In this document: piece by piece, positions 27,633 to 37,830 of the stretch
Layout of the letters: every line of letters starts with the position of its first letter
How positions within the stretch are numbered: the stretch's first letter is position 1
Origin: Novosphingobium organovorum
GTDB taxonomy: Bacteria; Pseudomonadota; Alphaproteobacteria; Sphingomonadales; Sphingomonadaceae
Direction: 5' to 3'
DNA: 64,000 bases
Assembly: GCF_022832435.1 (NCBI RefSeq)
Contig: NZ_JALHLF010000006.1
Location: forward strand, 29,653-93,652
Made by a program: the position numbers and the translations under genes
Notes under the pieces: model-generated
The model's database searches: none
Seen by the model: only the letters and a program-made list of their open reading frames with translations
What the model was told of the DNA's origin: nothing

Positions 27633-29303
27633 CTAGGCGGCGGCGTTGGCCGCGCTCAGCAGCGCGCGCACGCTCGCGGTGGCGACGTCCTCGTCGATGC
27701 CCACGCCCCAGATCACGCGCCCGTCGGGGGTCACGCATTCGACATAGGAGGCCGCCTTGGCGTTCGAATCCTTGCCCATCGAATGCTCGGCGTAGTCGCG
27801 CACGTCGAGCTTGACGCCGAAACCTTCATCGAGCGTGGCGACGATCGAGGAGATCAGCCCCTTGCCGCGACCCGAGACCGACTGCTCCTTGCCGTCGACG
27901 CCGATCTTGCCGGCGAAAACGCGCGTGCCGTCGGCGCTGCGCGCCTCGTCCCAGTCGATCAGGTGGAAGCGCTGGGGCTCGTCAAGGCGGTAGGCCTTGC
28001 GGAACACGTCCCAGATATCGCCCGCCTGGAGTTCGCGGCCCAGCTCGTCCGCCAGCTGCTGGACGTGCTTGGAGAAGTGCGCCTGCATGCGCTTGGGCAG
28101 CTTGAGGCCCTGGTCCTGCTCGATCACCCAGGCAAAGCCACCCTTGCCCGACTGCGAGTTGACGCGGATCACCGCTTCGTAGTCGCGGCCCAGGTCCGCC
28201 GGATCGATCGGCAGGTAAGGCACCGCCCAGAGCTCGTCGTTGCGGCTTTCCTGCGCGGCGAAGCCCTTCTTGATCGCGTCCTGATGCGAGCCGGAGAACG
28301 CGGTGAAGACCAGTTCGCCGCCGTAGGGGTGGCGTTCGGGCACCTTGAGCTGGTTGCAGTACTCGACCGTCTGGATCACGTCGTCGATGTTCGAGAAGTC
28401 CAGCTCGGGGCTGACGCCCTGCGTGTACATGTTCATCGCAACGGTCACCAGGCAGCAGTTGCCGGTGCGCTCGCCATTGCCGAACAGGCAGCCTTCGACG
28501 CGATCGGCACCCGCCATCAGTCCCAGTTCCGCCGCCGCGACACCGGTGCCGCGATCGTTGTGGGTGTGCAGCGAGATTACCGCCGATGCCCGGTTGGGCA
28601 GGTTGTTGCAGAAATACTCGATCTGGTCGGCGTAGATGTTGGGCGTTGCCGCTTCCACCGTCGCGGGCAGATTGAGGATGATCGGATGTTCGGGCGTGGG
28701 CTGGAGAATCTCCATCACCGCCTCGCAGCATTCGATCGAGAAATCGAGTTCGGCCGTCGAGAACGTCTCGGGGCTGTATTCGACGTGCCACTTGGTCTGC
28801 GGGTACATCGCGATCTGGTCGCGGATGATCTTCGCGCCGTTCTCGGCGATGCCACGGATCTGCGCGCGGTCCATGCCGAACACCACGTTGCGCCACAGCG
28901 GCGAGACCGCGTTGTAGACGTGGACGATCGCCTCATGAACACCGGCAAGGCTCTTGAACGAGGTTTCGATCAGGTCCTGGCGCGACTGGGTGAGAACCTG
29001 GACCAGGACGTCTTCGGGGATACGCTCGCCATCGACCAGGCCGCGGATGAAATCGTACTCGGTCGCGCCCGCGCTCGGGAAGCCGACCTCGATCTCCTTG
29101 AGGCCGACCTTGACCAGCAGGTCGAAGAAGCGGGTCTTCTTTTCCGCACCCATCGGGTCGATCAGCGCCTGGTTGCCGTCGCGCAGGTCCGTCGAGAGCC
29201 AGCGCGGGGCCTTGGTGATCGTGTTCGACGGCCACTGGCGGTTGGGCAGGTCGATCTGCGGGAACGGGCGATACTTGACCGAGGGGTCTTTGAGCATAGT
29301 CAT
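27633..29303 (-). CDS. leuA: 2-isopropylmalate synthase
   Basis: The first enzyme of leucine synthesis; it condenses acetyl-CoA with 2-oxoisovalerate. It is a 556-residue protein of the longer LeuA2-type group. Catalytic segment STDLRDGNQAL lies at residues 37-47, the metal-binding HTHNDRGTG in the middle, and a C-terminal regulatory domain (residues from about 430) binds leucine for feedback inhibition. The leader upstream carries a leucine-rich peptide. The substrate 2-oxoisovalerate is made by the ilv genes at 31.3-34.8 kb. Confidence 0.97.
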   Translation of the reverse strand: MTMLKDPSVKYRPFPQIDLPNRQWPSNTITKAPRWLSTDLRDGNQALIDPMGAEKKTRFFDLLVKVGLKEIEVGFPSAGATEYDFIRGLVDGERIPEDVLVQVLTQSRQDLIETSFKSLAGVHEAIVHVYNAVSPLWRNVVFGMDRAQIRGIAENGAKIIRDQIAMYPQTKWHVEYSPETFSTAELDFSIECCEAVMEILQPTPEHPIILNLPATVEAATPNIYADQIEYFCNNLPNRASAVISLHTHNDRGTGVAAAELGLMAGADRVEGCLFGNGERTGNCCLVTVAMNMYTQGVSPELDFSNIDDVIQTVEYCNQLKVPERHPYGGELVFTAFSGSHQDAIKKGFAAQESRNDELWAVPYLPIDPADLGRDYEAVIRVNSQSGKGGFAWVIEQDQGLKLPKRMQAHFSKHVQQLADELGRELQAGDIWDVFRKAYRLDEPQRFHLIDWDEARSADGTRVFAGKIGVDGKEQSVSGRGKGLISSIVATLDEGFGVKLDVRDYAEHSMGKDSNAKAASYVECVTPDGRVIWGVGIDEDVATASVRALLSAANAAA

Positions 29304-29344
29304 GGGATGGGTCTCGTTCGGAATTTCTCAACTGCGGCAGGACA

Positions 29345-29400
29345 GGCGCTAACCGTTCAGGTGCGCTTGTATTCAGGTCCCCTTGAGCGCCGCGCGCACC
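29345..29400 (-). promoter_or_regulatory. leuA attenuator region with mutually exclusive stems
   Basis: Between the leader peptide stop and leuA, GGTGCGC (29400-29394) can pair with GCGCACC (29366-29360). GGCGCT (29391-29386) can pair with AGCGCC (29350-29345). The two pairings cross, so only one can form at a time, as in an attenuator. No T tract follows, so termination may need another factor, or control may be on translation. Confidence 0.5.
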
Positions 29401-29419
29401 ACCGGGGCAGCACGCAAGC

Positions 29420-29470
29420 TCACGCCCAAGGGCGCGTAAGTCGCAGGAGAAGGCCAAGACGACGAGTCAT
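29420..29470 (-). CDS. leuL: Leucine-rich leader peptide of leuA
   Basis: A 16-codon frame beginning ATG at 29470 and ending TGA at 29420-29422 encodes MTRRLGLLLRLTRPWA. Five of 16 residues are leucine, three of them consecutive, and the frame ends about 117 bases before leuA on the same strand. This is the layout of ribosome-mediated leucine attenuation known in alphaproteobacterial leuA leaders. The ribosome binding site is weak. Confidence 0.7.
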   Translation of the reverse strand: MTRRLGLLLRLTRPWA

Positions 29471-29532
29471 GGCTGTGCCTATGGGCATTCGGGCCGGCAA
29501 AGTAAAGGGCCAAGTTGGCCAGCCTGACGGGA

Positions 29533-29862
29533 TCAGTTGCAGGCGAACTTGTCGATATGTCCGGTGTCGTCAAGGAAGACGTTGAGCCGGTCGGGGTGGT
29601 AGTCCATGGTCATTGCCGAGCCGGGCTTGAGGACCCGTACCGGCTTGTCGCCGCGCCAGCTGCGAAGGACCGTGAGGACCGTCTCGCTCGCCTCGCGGCC
29701 AAGAAACGCGCCGAGTTGCGCCGCGCCGCAATCGGCGGGCCGGGCGGGAGAAGGTGGCGGCGACGTGGGGGGCTCGGTAGTCGCCGAGCAACCGCCGAGC
29801 CCGGCCAGAAGGCTGGCCGCGAGGATCGGAAGAAGACCGGCAGTCGAAATGGGGCGGATCAT
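29533..29862 (-). CDS. I78-family peptidase inhibitor lipoprotein
   Basis: A 109-residue lipoprotein. The signal peptide ends in the lipobox GLGGC with the lipidated cysteine at residue 25. A Ser/Pro linker is followed by the I78 inhibitor domain, recognised by CGAAQLGAFLG near its start, VRVLKPGSAMTMDYHPDRLN and the terminal FACN. These small potato-inhibitor-like proteins block serine proteases, probably protecting the periplasm. The start at 29862 (MIRPIS) was chosen because it opens into the signal peptide. The leuA leader starts 63 bp downstream. Confidence 0.82.
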   Translation of the reverse strand: MIRPISTAGLLPILAASLLAGLGGCSATTEPPTSPPPSPARPADCGAAQLGAFLGREASETVLTVLRSWRGDKPVRVLKPGSAMTMDYHPDRLNVFLDDTGHIDKFACN

Positions 29863-30001
29863 GCGAGAGTCCTTGCTTGGCGCGCGTCGTCCGAAGCGGC
29901 CGCGCGAAGCGGTCGGCCGGATAGTCGGGCGTGCAAGCCTAGCGCAGATCACGCGGCAAGGGGAACGGTTTGTCGGCGCGGGCCTGGCTCTGCCCGCCGG
30001 G

Positions 30002-30268
30002 CTAGAGATACCTGGCGAGTTCGCCCAGTCGGGCCAGATCGTCGCGCACGGTGCTGGGCAGCGGGCCGATCAGGTCCTCGATATGGTGTTCGATGTGATC
30101 GGTGACGATCAGCGTCTTGGTCTTTTCGAGCGCGGCGACCACGGCCTGCATCTGCTGGGCGATCTTGAGCCCGTCCTCGCCGTCCTCGACCATCCGGATG
30201 ATGCTCGCCAGATGGCCGTTGGCGCGGCGCAGGCGGTTGATCAGGTCGGGATTGGCGGCGTGGCTCAT
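30002..30268 (-). CDS. CsoR/RcnR-family metal-responsive repressor lacking the conserved cysteine
   Basis: An 88-residue all-helical repressor of the CsoR/RcnR/FrmR family (NRLRRANGHLASIIRM in helix 1, QQMQAVVAALE in helix 2). Aligned with E. coli RcnR, His3, His60 and His64 correspond to His3, His58 and His62 here, but the metal ligand Cys35 corresponds to Gly33, and no cysteine is present anywhere. It follows the rcnA-like gene by 16 bp on the same strand, so it should control nickel/cobalt efflux through the dyad upstream of that gene. The start at 30268 preserves the His3 ligand. Confidence 0.82.
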   Translation of the reverse strand: MSHAANPDLINRLRRANGHLASIIRMVEDGEDGLKIAQQMQAVVAALEKTKTLIVTDHIEHHIEDLIGPLPSTVRDDLARLGELARYL

Positions 30269-30284
30269 GAATTGCGTGTCCGTT

Positions 30285-31100
30285 TCAGGGAAGGGCGCGA
30301 TAACCCTGCAGCGCAAGGTAGAGGCCAAGGCACAGGATCACGATGCCGCTGAGATAAGGCGCCTTGCGAACCAGCGAACCGAACCCGCCAAAGGCCTTCT
30401 GGGCGTAGCGCACGCTAAGCGCGGCGATGACGCCTGACAAGACCATGGTCAGCGCCAGGCCGATGCTGAAGCACAGCACGAGGACCGATCCGAGCGCGAC
30501 GCGATCGAGCTGGAGGCACAGCAGGAGCACGGTGATCGCGCCGGGGCAGGGCACCAGCCCGCCGGTCAGGCCGAACAGGACGATCTGGCCGGTGGTGACC
30601 GTGCGCCCGGCGAAACGGCGGCGGATGTCTTCGGCGTGCTCGCGCTCGTGCGCGTCCTGGTAGCCGCCATCGGTCAGATCGAGCGCGTGCTCCAGCGCCG
30701 TGTCGCCGTGCCCGTGTCGATGGTCGTGATGATGGTCATGGTGGTGGCCGTGCGACTGTTCGCGGCGAATGCGCCAGAGCATCCACACCGCCATGGCCAG
30801 GATGACGAGTCCCGAGCCGAACTGGAAATAGGGCTCGATCCCCTCCGGGCTCAGGCCCTTGAACAGATAGACGCCGCCCAGCGCGACGATCCACACCACG
30901 GCGGTATGCGAAAGCGTGGCCGCGAGGCCGAGTAGTACCGCCTGGCGCACCGTACCGCGCACCGCGACGATGAAGGCGGCCATCATGGTCTTGGAGTGGC
31001 CCGGTTCGAGGCCGTGCAGTGCGCCAAGCAGGATGGCGCTGGGGATGAACAGCCAGGCGTGCGCGGCGCTGTGCTCGAGGAGCTGGGAAAGCGATGTCAT
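30285..31100 (-). CDS. rcnA: Nickel/cobalt efflux protein RcnA
   Basis: A 271-residue inner-membrane exporter with six hydrophobic segments and a cytoplasmic His-rich loop (HGHHHDHHHDHRHGHGD, near residues 116-132) typical of RcnA. The first-segment motif LHGLEPGHSKTMMAAF and the later GGLVPCPGA are the conserved metal-path motifs. The start at 31100 has AGGGAA at a good distance; a longer frame to 31130 is less likely. It forms a two-gene unit with the RcnR-like regulator. Confidence 0.93.
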   Translation of the reverse strand: MTSLSQLLEHSAAHAWLFIPSAILLGALHGLEPGHSKTMMAAFIVAVRGTVRQAVLLGLAATLSHTAVVWIVALGGVYLFKGLSPEGIEPYFQFGSGLVILAMAVWMLWRIRREQSHGHHHDHHHDHRHGHGDTALEHALDLTDGGYQDAHEREHAEDIRRRFAGRTVTTGQIVLFGLTGGLVPCPGAITVLLLCLQLDRVALGSVLVLCFSIGLALTMVLSGVIAALSVRYAQKAFGGFGSLVRKAPYLSGIVILCLGLYLALQGYRALP

Positions 31101-31134
31101 GCGCGATTCCCTAGCATTCTTTGCGGCCATATCC

Positions 31135-31153
31135 TATCCCCCCTGAGGGGATA
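31135..31153. promoter_or_regulatory. Candidate RcnR-type operator upstream of rcnA
   Basis: TATCCCC (31135-31141) and GGGGATA (31147-31153) are perfect 7-bp arms around CCTGA. AT-flanked G/C tracts of this kind are the usual binding sites of RcnR/CsoR proteins. The site lies 35-53 bp before the rcnA start, suitable for repression. Confidence 0.65.
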
Positions 31154-31227
31154 TAATGTGGTCGCATCCGTTCCCGGCGGATGCCGGATCGGCCGGGGCC
31201 TGTTTGCGCCATTCGCCGCGTCCCAAC

Positions 31228-31271
31228 GCAAAAGCCCCCGGCTGCGCACGGGCGCGGCCGGGGGCTTTTGC
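31228..31271. terminator. Terminator after ilvC, symmetric
   Basis: GCAAAAGCCCCCGGC pairs with GCCGGGGGCTTTTGC. The A and T runs inside the arms make it work in either direction. It ends the leftward ilvC transcript. Confidence 0.85.
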
Positions 31272-31317
31272 TCACGCGGATCGGGCAAGCGGCTTGCCCG
31301 ATCCGGCTAAGGTGAGA

Positions 31318-32953
<1,636 letters not shown>

Positions 32954-32982
32954 TGGGAAATTCCTGGGTTCGCTGAGCCGGT

Positions 32983-33021
32983 CAGGCGCCTGGATCAGGC
33001 GCCTGGATCAGACGCCTGAAT
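32983..33021. repeat. 13-bp tandem repeats between ilvB and ilvN
   Basis: CAGGCGCCTGGAT occurs twice and CAGACGCCTGAAT once, head to tail, with a partial fourth unit. Each exact unit contains the palindrome CAGGCGCCTG. The array touches the ilvB stop codon. Confidence 0.85.
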
Positions 33022-34778
33022 CAGACAAGCGCCTTGGCCGCGTCGTCGAGCGTTCCGGCCACATCGTCGCCGTAGAGGATCATTTCGGTATGCGCCGCGC
33101 CCGAAGGGATCATCGGGAAGCAGTTCGATTCCTTGGCCACGCGGCAGTCGACGATGACCGGGCCGGGGTGGGCGATCATCGCCTCGATCCCGGCGTCGAG
33201 TTCGCTTTCGTTCTCGATGCGCAGGCCCTTCCAGCCATAGGCCTCGGCAAGGCGCACGAAGTCGGGCAGGCTGCTCGAGTACGAGTTCGAGTAGCGGCTC
33301 TCGTAGGTCAGCTCCTGCCACTGGCGCACCATGCCCATCCACTCGTTGTTGAGGATGAACACCTTGACCGGCAGGCGGTACTGCGTGGCGGTGCCCAGTT
33401 CCTGGATGTTCATCTGGATCGAGGCGTCGCCCGCGATGTCGATGACCAGGCTGTCCGGGTTGCCAAGCTGCGCGCCGATCGCGGCGGGCAGGCCATAGCC
33501 CATGGTGCCAAGGCCGCCCGAGGTCAGCCACTTGTTGGGGCCGAAGAAGTGGAAGTACTGCGCCGCCCACATCTGGTGCTGGCCCACTTCGGTGGCGATG
33601 ATCGGGTCCTTGTCGCGGGTCAGCGCGAAGAGCCGCTCGATCGCCAGCTGGGGCATGATCGCCTTGCTGTTCGCGGGGTAGGCGAGGCTGTTGCGGGTGC
33701 GCCATTGCGCGATCCGGCCCATCCAGCCGGACAGGTCGTTGCCGGCAAAGTCACCCAGGCCTTCGAGGATCTGGGTGAGCACCTGCGCGCAATCGCCGAC
33801 GATCCCGAGATCGACGGGCACGATCTTGTTGATCGAGGCGCGGTCGATGTCGATGTGGATCTTCTTCGAATTGGGCGCGAAGGCATCGAGGCGGCCGGTG
33901 ACGCGGTCATCGAAGCGCGAGCCGACGGCGATGATGAGGTCGGCCTGGTTCATCGCCAGGTTGGCCTCGTAAGTGCCGTGCATCCCCAGCATGCCGAGCC
34001 AGGCCGGGCTGTCGGCCGGGATGGCGCCAAGGCCCATCAGCGTGGAGGTGACCGGCGCACCGGTTTTCGCCTGAAGCTCGCGCAGCAGCGCGGTAGCCTC
34101 GGGGCCCGAGTTGATGACCCCGCCCCCGGTGTAGAGGATCGGTGCCTTCGCCGCCTTGATCATGGCGACGGCCTCGTCGATCTCGCTCTGCTCGCCGCGC
34201 AGGCGCGGGTCGTAGCGGTTGCGACGCTGGACCGGCGCCTCGCTCCACGTCGCGGTCGCGACCTGGACGTTCTTGGGGATGTCGATCAGCACCGGGCCGG
34301 GGCGGCCGGTGGTGGCGATCTGGAACGCCTCGTCGATCACCGCGGCAAGGTCGGCCGGGTTTTTCACCAGATAGTTGTGCTTTGTGCAGTGCCGGGAAAT
34401 GCCGACCGTATCGGCTTCCTGGAAGCCGTCCGAGCCGATCAGGTTGGTCGCGACCTGGCCCGAAATGATGACCAGCGGGATCGAATCCATAAAGGCATCG
34501 GCGATGCCGGTGATCGCGTTGGTCGCGCCCGGACCAGAGGTGACCAGCACGACGCCGGGCTTGCCGGTCGAACGCGCGTAACCTTCGGCGGCGTGCGCCG
34601 CGCCGGCTTCGTGCCGCACGAGGATGTGACGCAGGCGCTCATCACCGAATAGGGCATCGTAGATCGGTAGTACCGCGCCGCCGGGATAGCCGAAGACGAC
34701 TTCGACTCCCTGTCGGACCAGACTTTCGACCAGGATGTTCGCGCCACTGCGCTCGTCACTCACAACATGTTCCTTCAT
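33021..34778 (-). CDS. ilvB: Acetolactate synthase large (catalytic) subunit
   Basis: A thiamine-diphosphate enzyme that makes acetolactate from two pyruvates, or acetohydroxybutyrate from pyruvate and 2-oxobutyrate. The 585-residue protein has the active-site Glu segment ([16 protein letters not shown] ... [17 protein letters not shown]) at the N-terminus. The TPP-binding motif [15 protein letters not shown]...LNNEWMGM is in the last third. It is the first gene of the ilvB-ilvN-ilvC run. I looked for an attenuator peptide in the 163-bp leader and did not find a convincing one. Confidence 0.97.
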   Translation of the reverse strand: MKEHVVSDERSGANILVESLVRQGVEVVFGYPGGAVLPIYDALFGDERLRHILVRHEAGAAHAAEGYARSTGKPGVVLVTSGPGATNAITGIADAFMDSIPLVIISGQVATNLIGSDGFQEADTVGISRHCTKHNYLVKNPADLAAVIDEAFQIATTGRPGPVLIDIPKNVQVATATWSEAPVQRRNRYDPRLRGEQSEIDEAVAMIKAAKAPILYTGGGVINSGPEATALLRELQAKTGAPVTSTLMGLGAIPADSPAWLGMLGMHGTYEANLAMNQADLIIAVGSRFDDRVTGRLDAFAPNSKKIHIDIDRASINKIVPVDLGIVGDCAQVLTQILEGLGDFAGNDLSGWMGRIAQWRTRNSLAYPANSKAIMPQLAIERLFALTRDKDPIIATEVGQHQMWAAQYFHFFGPNKWLTSGGLGTMGYGLPAAIGAQLGNPDSLVIDIAGDASIQMNIQELGTATQYRLPVKVFILNNEWMGMVRQWQELTYESRYSNSYSSSLPDFVRLAEAYGWKGLRIENESELDAGIEAMIAHPGPVIVDCRVAKESNCFPMIPSGAAHTEMILYGDDVAGTLDDAAKALV

Positions 34779-34941
34779 GCCACGCGGGCCCCCGGAATAG
34801 GGCTACGCGAGTTGGATAATGGCGGAGGATTTCCTCCAAAGAATCGGACCCGGCGCGACTGCGAACGTCACACCGGGCCACCCTCTCTTCGAGCCCAACT
34901 TCCACGGGCTTTATCCGGCTGCCTTTAGGGGACGCGAAATA

Positions 34942-35928
34942 TCACGTCAACCCATAGTGTCGAAACAAAATATCGCAAATCGAATTCACGGTGTAATTTT
35001 CTGCTGCAATTCGCGGCCATTCGGCGGGGGGTTGATGCCGCAGCCAGGTGAACTGACGTTTCGCATAATTGCGTGTGGCCTGTGCCGCGCGCGCCAGGGC
35101 GTCTTCCTGCGTGCATTCTCCGGCAATCCACGCCGCGATTTCGGGCACGCCGATCGCGCGCATCACGGCAAGCGCCGGATCGAGCCCGCGCGCCAGCAGC
35201 GCCTCGACCTCGGCGCGCGCGCCAGCGGCGATCATCGCCGCGAAGCGGGTATCGCAGCGCGCGTAGAGCCAGGTGCGTTCGGGCATCAGGATGGCGGGGA
35301 ACAGGCTGACGCTTTCGCCGATCCCGCCTTCCTTGTGTTGCTGCCAGTGGGCCAGCGGCTTGCCGCTCGAGCGCACCACTTCGAGCGCGCGCGCGATACG
35401 GGTGGTGTCGGTCGGTGCGAGCGCGGCGGCGCGGGCGGGGTCTTCGGCGCACAGCGCATGGTAGGCCTCTGCGACCGTGAGCGCGCGCACGGCGGCGCGG
35501 ATCGCGGGATCGATTTCGGGGACCGGCGCGATCCCTTCGAGCAGGGTGCGGATATAGAGCCCGGTGCCACCCACGAGGATCGGCACGGCGCCGGCGCTGT
35601 GAACCTGGGCGATGGTGGTGCGGGCGGCCTTGGCCCAGTCGGCGGCCGAACAGCTCTCGGCGCCGTCCCAGGCCCCGAACAGGCGGTGCTCGATCGTGCC
35701 CATTTCGGCGGGCGTGGGGCAGGCGCTGAGGATGGGAATGTCGGCGTAGACCTGCGAGGCGTCGGCGTTGATGATGACGGCCTTGCCGCCCATCGCCTCG
35801 AGCCGCTGCGCGAGCGTGAGCGCACAATCGCTCTTGCCGCTCGCGGTCGGCCCTGCGATGAGCGCCAGCGGTGGCCGCTCGCCGGTCGTCGTATCGTAGT
35901 TCGCATCAAGGAATTTGGCAGTGCTCAT
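34942..35928 (-). CDS. miaA: tRNA dimethylallyltransferase
   Basis: Adds a dimethylallyl group to A37 of tRNAs reading UNN codons. About 328 residues with P-loop GPTASGKSD at residues 26-34, the DASQVYADI segment, GGTGLYI and the RTWLYARCD region, all in family order. The start at 35928 (MSTAKFLD) is chosen; 16 more residues are possible upstream. This start overlaps the start of serB on the other strand, so promoters of each gene must lie inside the other. Confidence 0.95.
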   Translation of the reverse strand: MSTAKFLDANYDTTTGERPPLALIAGPTASGKSDCALTLAQRLEAMGGKAVIINADASQVYADIPILSACPTPAEMGTIEHRLFGAWDGAESCSAADWAKAARTTIAQVHSAGAVPILVGGTGLYIRTLLEGIAPVPEIDPAIRAAVRALTVAEAYHALCAEDPARAAALAPTDTTRIARALEVVRSSGKPLAHWQQHKEGGIGESVSLFPAILMPERTWLYARCDTRFAAMIAAGARAEVEALLARGLDPALAVMRAIGVPEIAAWIAGECTQEDALARAAQATRNYAKRQFTWLRHQPPAEWPRIAAENYTVNSICDILFRHYGLT

Positions 35929-36817
35929 CGCTCGGCTGATAGCAGACCCGGAAAATCTCTCGGCAAAAATCGACAAGGCGAAAGCCGATATGGAACAGGC
36001 CGGGACGCAGCTTGCTTCGGCCGCGCTGCTCGATGCGGGCGCCCAGACGGTGCAGCTTGGCTCGCCAGACAGTGACGCCGGGGTGCTGCGCGGCGCGATC
36101 GACGCGCATTTCGGCGCGAGCGATGGCCTCGTCTGCGATCACGAGCCGATCTTGCCCAAGGTGTTCATCTCGGACATGGATTCGACGATGATCGGGCAGG
36201 AATGCATCGACGAGCTGGCCGATTTTGCCGGGCTCAAGGCAAAGATCGCCGACATTACCGAGCGCGCGATGCAGGGCGAGCTCGATTTCGAATCCGCGCT
36301 GCGCGAGCGCGTCGGGCTGCTCAAGGGCCTGCGCGAGAGCGCGGTCGACGATTGCCTTGCCGAGCGTATCCGCCCGATGCCGGGCGCGCGCGTGCTGGTG
36401 CAGACGCTGCGCAAGCTGGGGTGCCGCACCGTGCTGGTGACCGGCGGTTTTCACCATTTTGCCGATCCGATCGCGGCGATGCTCGGCTTTGAGCATGTCG
36501 TGGGCAATCGCCTGGGCGTGGCCGATGGCAAGCTGACCGGCGAGCTGGCGGGGCCGGTGGTCGACAGTTCGGTGAAGAAGGCGACGCTCATCGCCGAAGT
36601 CGAGGCGGCGAGCGCGGGCCTGGAGCGTCCCGTCGCGAGCCTGGCCACCGGCGATGGCGCCAACGATATTCCCATGCTGGTGGAGGCGACCTATGGCCTG
36701 GCCTACTACGCCAAGCCCAAGGCGCGCGCGGCGGCCAATGGCTGGGTCGAGCGCGGGGATCTGACCAGCGTGCTGCGGCTGCTTGGCATCGACGAGCAGG
36801 ACTGGGTGCTGGACTGA
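35921..36817 (+). CDS. serB: Phosphoserine phosphatase
   Basis: The last step of serine synthesis, dephosphorylating L-phosphoserine. A HAD-family enzyme of about 298 residues with an N-terminal ACT-like part and the catalytic motif [11 protein letters not shown] (nucleophile Asp and general acid Asp near residues 84-88). Motif II is in [12 protein letters not shown] and motif III/IV in [12 protein letters not shown]. There is no ATG at the expected N-terminus: GTG (35921) or TTG (35915) is needed, or an ATG at 35990 that would trim 23 residues of the ACT-like part. Confidence 0.93.
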   Translation: MLIARLIADPENLSAKIDKAKADMEQAGTQLASAALLDAGAQTVQLGSPDSDAGVLRGAIDAHFGASDGLVCDHEPILPKVFISDMDSTMIGQECIDELADFAGLKAKIADITERAMQGELDFESALRERVGLLKGLRESAVDDCLAERIRPMPGARVLVQTLRKLGCRTVLVTGGFHHFADPIAAMLGFEHVVGNRLGVADGKLTGELAGPVVDSSVKKATLIAEVEAASAGLERPVASLATGDGANDIPMLVEATYGLAYYAKPKARAAANGWVERGDLTSVLRLLGIDEQDWVLD

Positions 36818-36972
36818 CTGGAGGGGAGGGCTTCCCCTGCTCGCACGATCTTACGCCATTTCAATCGGTTGTTTGAGATGAACGAGGCCTTGTCGGAGTA
36901 ATGTTAACGCTCCGGCAAGGCGCGTGTGCTTTTGTCGCGCGTTGTTCCTCGTGATGAAAGCCCGCGCCTGTC

Positions 36973-37764
36973 ATGCCTGAATTTCCTCCGGCCCGCGAGG
37001 CGCCGTCGCTTGCCGACGGCGGCCCGCTCTACGAGCCGTGGAGCGCGCAGTCGGCGGGGCGCATCCGTCTTTCCTTGCGCGCGCAGGTACGGCGCATCTC
37101 GACCGGGGTGCTGGCGGGCGCGTCGACCGGCTATGCGCAGAGCCTCGTGCTCGTTGCCGCGCTGGAGCGCTGGCTCGATGAAAGCCGCTGCGACCTGCTG
37201 CACGCGCTGCACGACAATGCGGGGCGCGACGGTGTCCGCTCGCACGCGATCGCGGTGGCGGTGCTGATGATGAACCTGGCGCGGACCATGGAGCTGCCCG
37301 AAGAAGAGGTCCGCGCGTTGGGGATTGCCGGGCTGTTTCACGATATCGGCAAGCTTCTGGTCCCCGATGCCATCCTCGACAAGCCCGGCCTGCTTGATGC
37401 GCACGAACTGGCGCGCATGCGCGGGCATACCGAGGACGGGGTCACGCTGCTGCGTCGTTGCGGGATCACGGCGCCACTGATTGTCGACGTCTGTGCGCAG
37501 CATCACGAGCGGATCGATGGCAGTGGCTATCCGCTTGGGCTCACCGGGGGCGCCATCCGCATCGAGGCGCGCATGGCAGCCTTGTGCGATGTGTACGATG
37601 CGCTGATTTCGAACCGGACGTACAAGGCGCCGTGGAGCCCGGCGCGCGCACTGGGCGAATTGCGCGCTTCGCCCGCGTACGATCAGGTCCTGCTGGAGAC
37701 TTTCGCGCAGAGCCTGTGCTGCGTGGATCGCAACGTGGAGCAGGGCATCGGCGCGCTGGCCTGA
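36973..37764 (+). CDS. HD-GYP domain phosphodiesterase
   Basis: A 263-residue protein predicted to hydrolyse cyclic di-GMP. The HD-GYP signatures are complete: His91, FHDIGK with the HD pair at 123-124, GHTEDG near 151, HHERIDGSGYP with HHE at 177-179 and GYP at 185-187. No receiver or sensor domain is attached. The N-terminal 70 residues are not recognised. It opposes the diguanylate cyclase at 1305. A hairpin separates it from the convergent purL. Confidence 0.88.
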   Translation: MPEFPPAREAPSLADGGPLYEPWSAQSAGRIRLSLRAQVRRISTGVLAGASTGYAQSLVLVAALERWLDESRCDLLHALHDNAGRDGVRSHAIAVAVLMMNLARTMELPEEEVRALGIAGLFHDIGKLLVPDAILDKPGLLDAHELARMRGHTEDGVTLLRRCGITAPLIVDVCAQHHERIDGSGYPLGLTGGAIRIEARMAALCDVYDALISNRTYKAPWSPARALGELRASPAYDQVLLETFAQSLCCVDRNVEQGIGALA

Positions 37765-37769
37765 CGCAA

Positions 37770-37802
37770 GACGCCCCCGAACCCTTGCGGGTCGGGGGCG
37801 TC
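37770..37802. terminator. Hairpin between convergent HD-GYP and purL genes
   Basis: GACGCCCCCGA and TCGGGGGCGTC are perfect arms with inner ACCC/GGGT pairing. T content after the stem is poor on both strands, so it is probably a shared, moderately efficient terminator. Confidence 0.6.
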
Positions 37803-37830
37803 GAGAGGTTTCAGGGCCGGGGCGCTGCAA

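Noticed and set aside
34779..34941. Attenuator peptide in the ilvB leader
   Set aside because: No frame rich in Ile, Val or Leu with a usable start and ribosome binding site could be found.
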